DNA from: Pleurotus ostreatus/Saccharomyces cerevisiae fusant
Lineage: Eukaryota; Opisthokonta
NCBI GenBank assembly: GCA_024196135.1
Contig: JAMQCK010000258.1
Coordinates: 1-33,420, forward strand
Length of the DNA: 33,420 nt
Reading direction: 5' to 3'
The translations under genes and the position numbers were made by a program. Below the pieces are notes generated by a model that worked only from the letters and a program-made list of their open reading frames with translations, was not told where the DNA came from and did not search any database. Shown in pieces: positions 29,024 to 33,420 of this stretch; the stretch's first letter is position 1; every line of letters begins with the position of its first letter.

Positions 29024-30375
29024 TCAACACACCCAAGCCACCGCCACCGCCAAACCCATCGCAGCCAGCACAACAACCATATCCGGCCCCCCATTCCTCC
29101 GCGCATGATTGTTGATCGACCCCGTCGACGCCTCCGCCGACCCCCACATCCCGATGTTGCGGAAGTAGGTGTGCGTGGTGTTGGGTGTTGCCCAGGTTTC
29201 GTCGGAGCCGCCGAAGAAGGTTCTGTGGGAGGTGGAGGTGTGAGTTAAAGGGGAAGGGAGATGAAGGGGGGAGGTGAGATGAAGGGGGGAGGTGAGTCGA
29301 AGGAGAGATGGCCGACTGACGAGAAGAATAGGCCATTGGCCAGGACGTCGGATGTGGTGCGAAGGCGGAGGTTCTGCTGGGTGAGGGCTGGGAGGCCGTT
29401 GTAGCTGGTGCGCGGGAGGGTCAGAAGAAGGTGGCATGAGATATCGTGGATACGCACTAAAGCTGCACGTTCCCGTTCGAGGCGTCGGGTGGATTGTTAA
29501 GCTGGACGAGGAGCGCGATGCGATTCCATCTGACGAGCAATCAGCGACAGCCTACATGTTAGACTAACAGACGCACTTCCCAGTCACGAAACCGTAGGAG
29601 CCACGAGCGATGCTGACGCCGTAGTCGTCGTTGCAGGTGATCTCGTCCTCGTCGCACAGCGCTTGAGTCGTCGGCATGTACGCGTATACTGCAATCGTAT
29701 TCAGCGCGACGCAGATGAAATTGATCGTCTAAACGCACCTTCACCCTCTCCGCCCTTGCGCCACATAAGTCGCGTCGAAAAGCACGCGTCGCCCGCGGGC
29801 TCGTTCCCTCCACTGCACCCCGTCGAATCCAGCCCCCCTCGCAGCCCAGGGAGCTTTCCGCCCTTCACCCAGTCGAAGGTCTCATCAAAGGCGATCTCAT
29901 ACTCGAGCAAGAGCGAGCCAAAGCCGACGTCAGAGCTCGCTAGGTATGAAGACGAGGAAGAATTCGCAGAGCCTGTGTCGCGTGCAGAATAGGTGTTATT
30001 CCAGAGATTGTAGAACTGCACGCCGCCAGTATCGTGCGAGAAGCTGCCTGCAGGATAGGTGACGCGCAAGACGGGGGCGGTGTCGGAGGCGGGCTCGAAG
30101 CCGGGTACAGGGTGGTCGGGGAAGGGATCGGCGACGAAGGCGAGGGCGGTTTCGCCCTCCTGGATGCGGCCCTTTCCGAGACCCCAGCCGGCGACGAGGA
30201 GCTTCTGGGCGTCTTCAGGCGCCATCGTTGAGGTCGGGAAGGGCAGCGCGGTGCTAGTCGTAAGCGAGTAGAATGAAGCGAGCGAGGCGGCCGGCGTCTG
30301 GCATGCTGCAGGGGACAGGAGGGCGAGCAAGAGTGTTAGACCGGAGATAAGGGTGGTAGAGGCGGAATAGGTCAT
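29024..30375 (-). CDS. Polysaccharide lyase 14-type protein, secreted, probable GPI anchor
   Basis: PL14 enzymes cleave uronic-acid polysaccharides such as alginate or glucuronan by beta-elimination; the substrate of this copy is not known. Five exons (30375-29739, 29688-29577, 29529-29458, 29404-29321, 29222-29024) give 367 residues. A signal peptide covers about residues 1-26 (hydrophobic SGLTLLLALLS, then Ala-Cys-Gln). The family core shows LLLEYEIAFDETFDWVKGGK, then KLPGLRGG (174-181), FSTRLMWRKGGEGEVYAYM, and late STFFGGSDETWATP. The final 20 or so residues (MVVVLAAMGLAVAVAW) are hydrophobic after small polar residues, as in a GPI-anchor signal. Several N-glycosylation sequons occur (NNTYS, NSS, NTT). 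Likely cell-wall or surface located. Intron 4 holds a purine-rich tandem repeat. Confidence 0.9.
29261..29296. repeat. 18-bp tandem repeat, two copies, in an intron of the PL14 gene
   Basis: Unit atgaaggggggaggtgag occurs at 29261-29278 and 29279-29296. It lies in the fourth intron (29223-29320), which is purine-rich on the plus strand and pyrimidine-rich in the transcript. Confidence 0.8.
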
Positions 30376-31192
30376 GTCGAATAGTCGTCAATGAGCATAG
30401 AATAGCGGGGAGCCGGCGGGAGAGTCGTGAGTCGTGGATGCCTCCAGGGAAGGGGAGGTCGTGATCAAGGTACAGTCCGGCGTCTAAAGCGCCACGTTTA
30501 GTCGTTGCGGCGGCTTTCATTTTGTTTGGCAGGTCACGAATTGGGAGTTGGGCAGCCAAACATTTTATCCCTAGAAGGCTTTCCGCTCGAAGCCGGGAAG
30601 TACCTTCCACTGCCAGACCAGCATCAATGAGGAGATCACATTCGCTAATAATCGCGAGGCGCAGGTTCACATCGCCACGCGCCATACTTATGGTCTCACA
30701 CGTGATCACGCAAAAGTCGAACACGCACGTGATCCATCATCAGAAGCAAACATGTCCGCCATACGCGTACAGCTGCAGTCAAAAATCCAAGATCCGTCTA
30801 CAAGTTATCCCGAGTACTCGACGTTTTACCCGCCGACCCGGTATTCCGACTACCCGTGATCAATCCTTGGGGGCATCGATGTCGATAATCGAGCTCGAAG
30901 CGTAATGACCGATTGTACACGTCCAATCGCGGGTCTTCAAAAGTCAAATCGTCGGCCTTGGAAGTTCCATCGCGATGTGGGCGTTGGAAAGAGCAAGTCA
31001 GCAGATGCGCACCAGTGCCATCTGCGCGCGTAGGATGGCAGAAACGGGTATGAAGCGGGCCGGACGCCTTCCTATCGACGAGTGATCCATCGCATCGAGT
31101 GAAGTCCATCCTAGTCCATCGCATGGAATTCCATCAAGTCGACGAGAAGGCATGGCAGGCAGAATGTAGATCTCGCCGAGGAGCGTCCATCG
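30376..31192. other. intergenic region upstream of PL14 and downstream of TLG2
   Basis: 817 bp. It contains two CACGTGAT sites (30699-30706 and 30726-30733) and several scattered TCCATCG(C) copies near 30966, 31085, 31105-31130 and 31185. No gene is recognised. Confidence 0.4.
30699..30733. promoter_or_regulatory. pair of CACGTGAT sites upstream of the PL14 gene
   Basis: CACGTGAT at 30699-30706 and again at 30726-30733, 27 bp apart in the same direction, 325-360 bp upstream of the PL14 start. The first overlaps a 10-bp palindrome (CGTGATCACG, 30701-30710). This is a bHLH-type core; regulatory use is inferred. Confidence 0.4.
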
Positions 31193-32569
31193 TTACCGCG
31201 TCTCGCTCCCGTCTGCTCCGCTTTCTACCGGCTGCGATGGTGTGCTATCGTCGTGGCCTCCCCGGGGGCGTACGGCGAGGGCAGTCGCTAGCGCGATGAT
31301 GACCAGGATGAGGAGGAATATGCACGCGCGTCGGCCGGTGTTTTTCTGGTATCTGACAAAAGGGAATCAGCTTCTGCACCAACATCACACAGCGGCAGAT
31401 ACAAATGCAAGGTGCGCAATGCAGTCGCGAGAGCATGGAAGGTGTTGGAAGGGTCATGCGGCCACACACGAACGGGGTAACTCGACAAGGGAAGCGTAGC
31501 GTGGGAGCGCCCTACTCACTTGACGGCCGTATTCAGCTCCTTCACTGCGTCTTCCATCTGTACAGCTGTCTGCTCGATATTGTACTCGACGCTGTCAAGC
31601 AGCGTCCCCTGGTCGATGACCAGGCCCTCGAGCTCCCGAAACAGATCCGCGAGCTGGGCAATAGAGTCCGCGATGTCGGAGAGCTCCCGCGTGCGCTCTG
31701 CGTATGCCTGATCGGGCTCATCTATCTGGGTGGCAAAGGCTTGTTGCTGAGTTTGGCGCTATGGGCGTGGTCAGACGGTCGGGACATGGGCGTAAGGCGG
31801 ACGGGTCGCGGCACGTACAGCGAAGCGGAGGTCATCGTCCACGCCGGTGTCAAGGTCTAGCGCGCCGAGCCGAGGCGAGACTGGCGAGCGCGGAGTGCCA
31901 GGTATGCCGGATGAGGAGAGGTTCTGGCTCTGGAGCTCTTATGAACGCGTCAGGAGGTAGGGCTAGCGTAAGGCAGGTTGACAAGCGCACTCTGCATATA
32001 GTTGCGCTGCTTCTTGCGGAAAGTTGCGGACAGGGTTTGCACTTTGGCTGCTAGGGCGCGTTGCACATTCCGCGCGGCCTGCGAGGGCGCTGCGGTTGGG
32101 GGAAACGCGTGCTGCGCGACGCGCGTCACTTGAGAATGACATGCTCGGAAGTCCTGGGGACAATAAGAACGCGTCCCAAGGAGGAATATGGGCACGCACA
32201 GAGGTAATTTCGCTGGTGAGGCGGTCAATGTCCTGTTCTTCCTTCGACCGGTCCGCAAACGCCGGCAATAGGTGTTTCGCGTGCAGCTTGTCGAGCATCG
32301 CGACTAGGGCCGTGAGCGGCGCGGAGAGCACGGAGGTATGGAGACGTACTTTTTGTCTGTATGCCGGCAAGGAGGGTCTCGACATTGTCGGCTGTATCTG
32401 CCCACTGCGGAGCCAAGTCAACGTCTACCGCGACCGCGCGTCGCTTGATGAGCCCGCCCCGCTCGTCGTCGTCCTCGTCGTCCTCATCCTCGTAGAGCCT
32501 TGCTCGTCGCCGCTTCGGGCGGCAGGAGAGGAAGAATAGTGTGCGGGAGCGGGTCGTGGGCGAAGACAT
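31193..32569 (-). CDS. TLG2: Qa-SNARE of the Tlg2 / syntaxin-16 group
   Basis: Tlg2/syntaxin-16 drives fusion of endosome-derived vesicles with the trans-Golgi network. Six exons (32569-32350, 32303-32200, 32153-31991, 31937-31819, 31746-31520, 31352-31193) give 330 residues. The N-terminus MSSPTTRSRTLFFLSCR resembles the short peptide that binds the Sec1/Munc18 protein Vps45. The Habc region has MLDKLHAKHLLPAFADRS and FRKKQRNYMQKLQSQN. The SNARE motif in exon 5 has LFRELEGLVIDQGTLLDSVE with the zero-layer Gln at Q248. YQKNTGRR precedes a single C-terminal membrane helix starting near C286. A lumenal tail of about 27 polar residues follows, longer than I would expect. Intron 5 (31353-31519, 167 nt) is the longest in the gene. 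Divergent from the small Cys-rich gene. Confidence 0.93.
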
Positions 32570-32753
32570 GGAAACGTGGCCGAGGCCGGTAAGAGTACGG
32601 ATGAGGTCATTTCCCGGCCACGTGCGATCCTCCGTGCCTGCGCCTTTAAAGCCGACGGGCGGCTCGCCCGCTTCAGCAGTTCTTTGAGCCTCCGCTCCTC
32701 CGCGCCCACCTCCTCCTCATCGATCTCGACGCGCTTCACAGCGTCCTCCAGCC
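32570..32753. promoter_or_regulatory. bidirectional promoter region, TLG2 / Cys-rich protein
   Basis: 184 bp between the start codons of TLG2 (minus) and the Cys-rich gene (plus). GC-rich, no TATA box seen. Confidence 0.45.
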
Positions 32754-33167
32754 ATGTGCAACGCGCGCACGTACGCCCCCTCTGCCCCTCCTCGCCCCCG
32801 TCCTCGCTCACGCCCCCCAGCCAGGGTATTCAGAAGGGCTGTGGCCACTACGTCGCTGTGCGTGTGCACCCGCCCGGTCGCTGCGATCGTCCAACTCACA
32901 CCTTCCCCCAGATCAAGACGCTTGAGGTCATTGACTGTGGTCGCCCCAACTGCCGACACTCTGCACACCACGCCTGCGGCCGATCCCGTTCAGCCTGCGC
33001 GTGCGCTAAGGTGCGTTGCGCGCCACCGTATCTCGCCTCACCCCCACTGATGATCGGCCGCGCAGTACTACGGTCCCGACGTGGAGGAGATCGTCCGCAC
33101 AGAGGCCGCCTGGTGCGATCACTGCTCTAGCTGGTATGAAGGCAAGGGCGCGCCCCGCAAGCGCTGA
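32754..33167 (+). CDS. Small Cys/His-rich fungal protein, putative zinc binder
   Basis: Four exons (32754-32770, 32821-32857, 32912-33010, 33066-33167) give 84 residues. The first exon is 17 nt. Cys/His pairs are spaced along the whole chain: C2; KGCGHY (C13, H15); DCGRPNC (C27, C32); H34, H37, H38 and C40; SACACAK (C47, C49); and WCDHC (C68, H70, C71). There is no signal peptide. I recall similar short fungal proteins (an early GCGHF/Y motif, mid-chain paired cysteines with His, a YGPD-like segment, a late CxxC), but without a known function. Metal binding is an inference from spacing. The gene is too small and too split to be seen in a single frame; all three introns have GT/AG borders, two with GTGCGT. 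Confidence 0.78.
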
Positions 33168-33420
33168 TCACCTCCGATCGCGTTGGTGACTCACCCACTG
33201 CACCCGCCCGCCGCCATGACGACGCCGCCGACGACCCAGACGACGCCCAGAAGACGACCACCTCACGCTGCATGCCACGCACTGTACAACACGCCCACGA
33301 CGTGCCCACCTCAATATCTATTACCCGCGCTCTCCCTGCTCTCGCGCGCTTTCCCTCCGTCCCCCCACCCCGTTTCCCGTCTATTACTATCTATTCGCTC
33401 GTCAGCAATCCGATCGTGCG
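33168..33420. other. 3' flank at the right edge
   Basis: 253 bp, strongly pyrimidine-rich towards the end (33340-33380). No gene is seen; it could be the promoter of a gene beyond the window. Confidence 0.35.

Noticed and set aside
1..33420. CRISPR arrays, operons, ribosome binding sites, prophage or bacterial mobile elements
   Set aside because: The window is intron-rich nuclear fungal DNA; no direct-repeat array, transposase or integrase sequence was found.

Overview
The window looks like nuclear DNA of a basidiomycete fungus, most likely an Agaricomycete (polypore-like). The reasons are dense genes cut by many introns of about 50 nt, frequent GTGCGT/GTGAGT donors, a FunK1-type kinase, a polysaccharide lyase 14 protein, an Agaricomycete-style seven-helix membrane protein and an NmrA-like reductase. 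All gene models were spliced by hand, using reading-frame phase, GT/AG borders and recalled family motifs. No search was run.

Layout. 1-236: 5' end of an unrecognised gene (minus). 917-4157: COG2, a Golgi tethering subunit (minus, 12 exons). 4255-5062: hemerythrin-like protein (plus), divergent from COG2 by 97 bp. 5278-14738: three tandem minus-strand paralogs (5278-7872, 8761-11416, 12037-14738), each with a disordered N-terminus, a WW-like half domain, a conserved soluble domain and a multi-helix membrane C-terminus. 15599-16112: small unrecognised protein (plus). 16628-18037: Rmt2, a protein arginine methyltransferase (plus). 18038-19771: no gene seen. 19772-22568: FunK1 kinase (plus). 22770-23921: NmrA-like/isoflavone-reductase-like protein (minus). 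24872-26292: RNA polymerase II subunit RPB3 with a Gly/Trp-rich tail (plus). 26976-28450: seven-helix membrane protein (plus). 29024-30375: PL14 lyase with probable GPI anchor (minus). 31193-32569: TLG2/syntaxin-16 Qa-SNARE (minus). 32754-33167: 84-residue Cys/His-rich protein (plus), divergent from TLG2 by 184 bp.

Housekeeping genes (COG2, RMT2, RPB3, TLG2) are interspersed with fungus-specific genes (the WW-like array, FunK1, NmrA-like, seven-helix protein, PL14, Cys-rich protein). COG2 and TLG2 both act in retrograde traffic to the Golgi/TGN, but are 27 kb apart, so no functional cluster is claimed. The best candidate for something undescribed is the tandem WW-like membrane-protein array. 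Its exon lengths match copy by copy (73, 89 and 92 nt in all three) while the N-terminal and terminal exons have diverged. Next come the Gly/Trp tail on RPB3 and the small Cys-rich protein.
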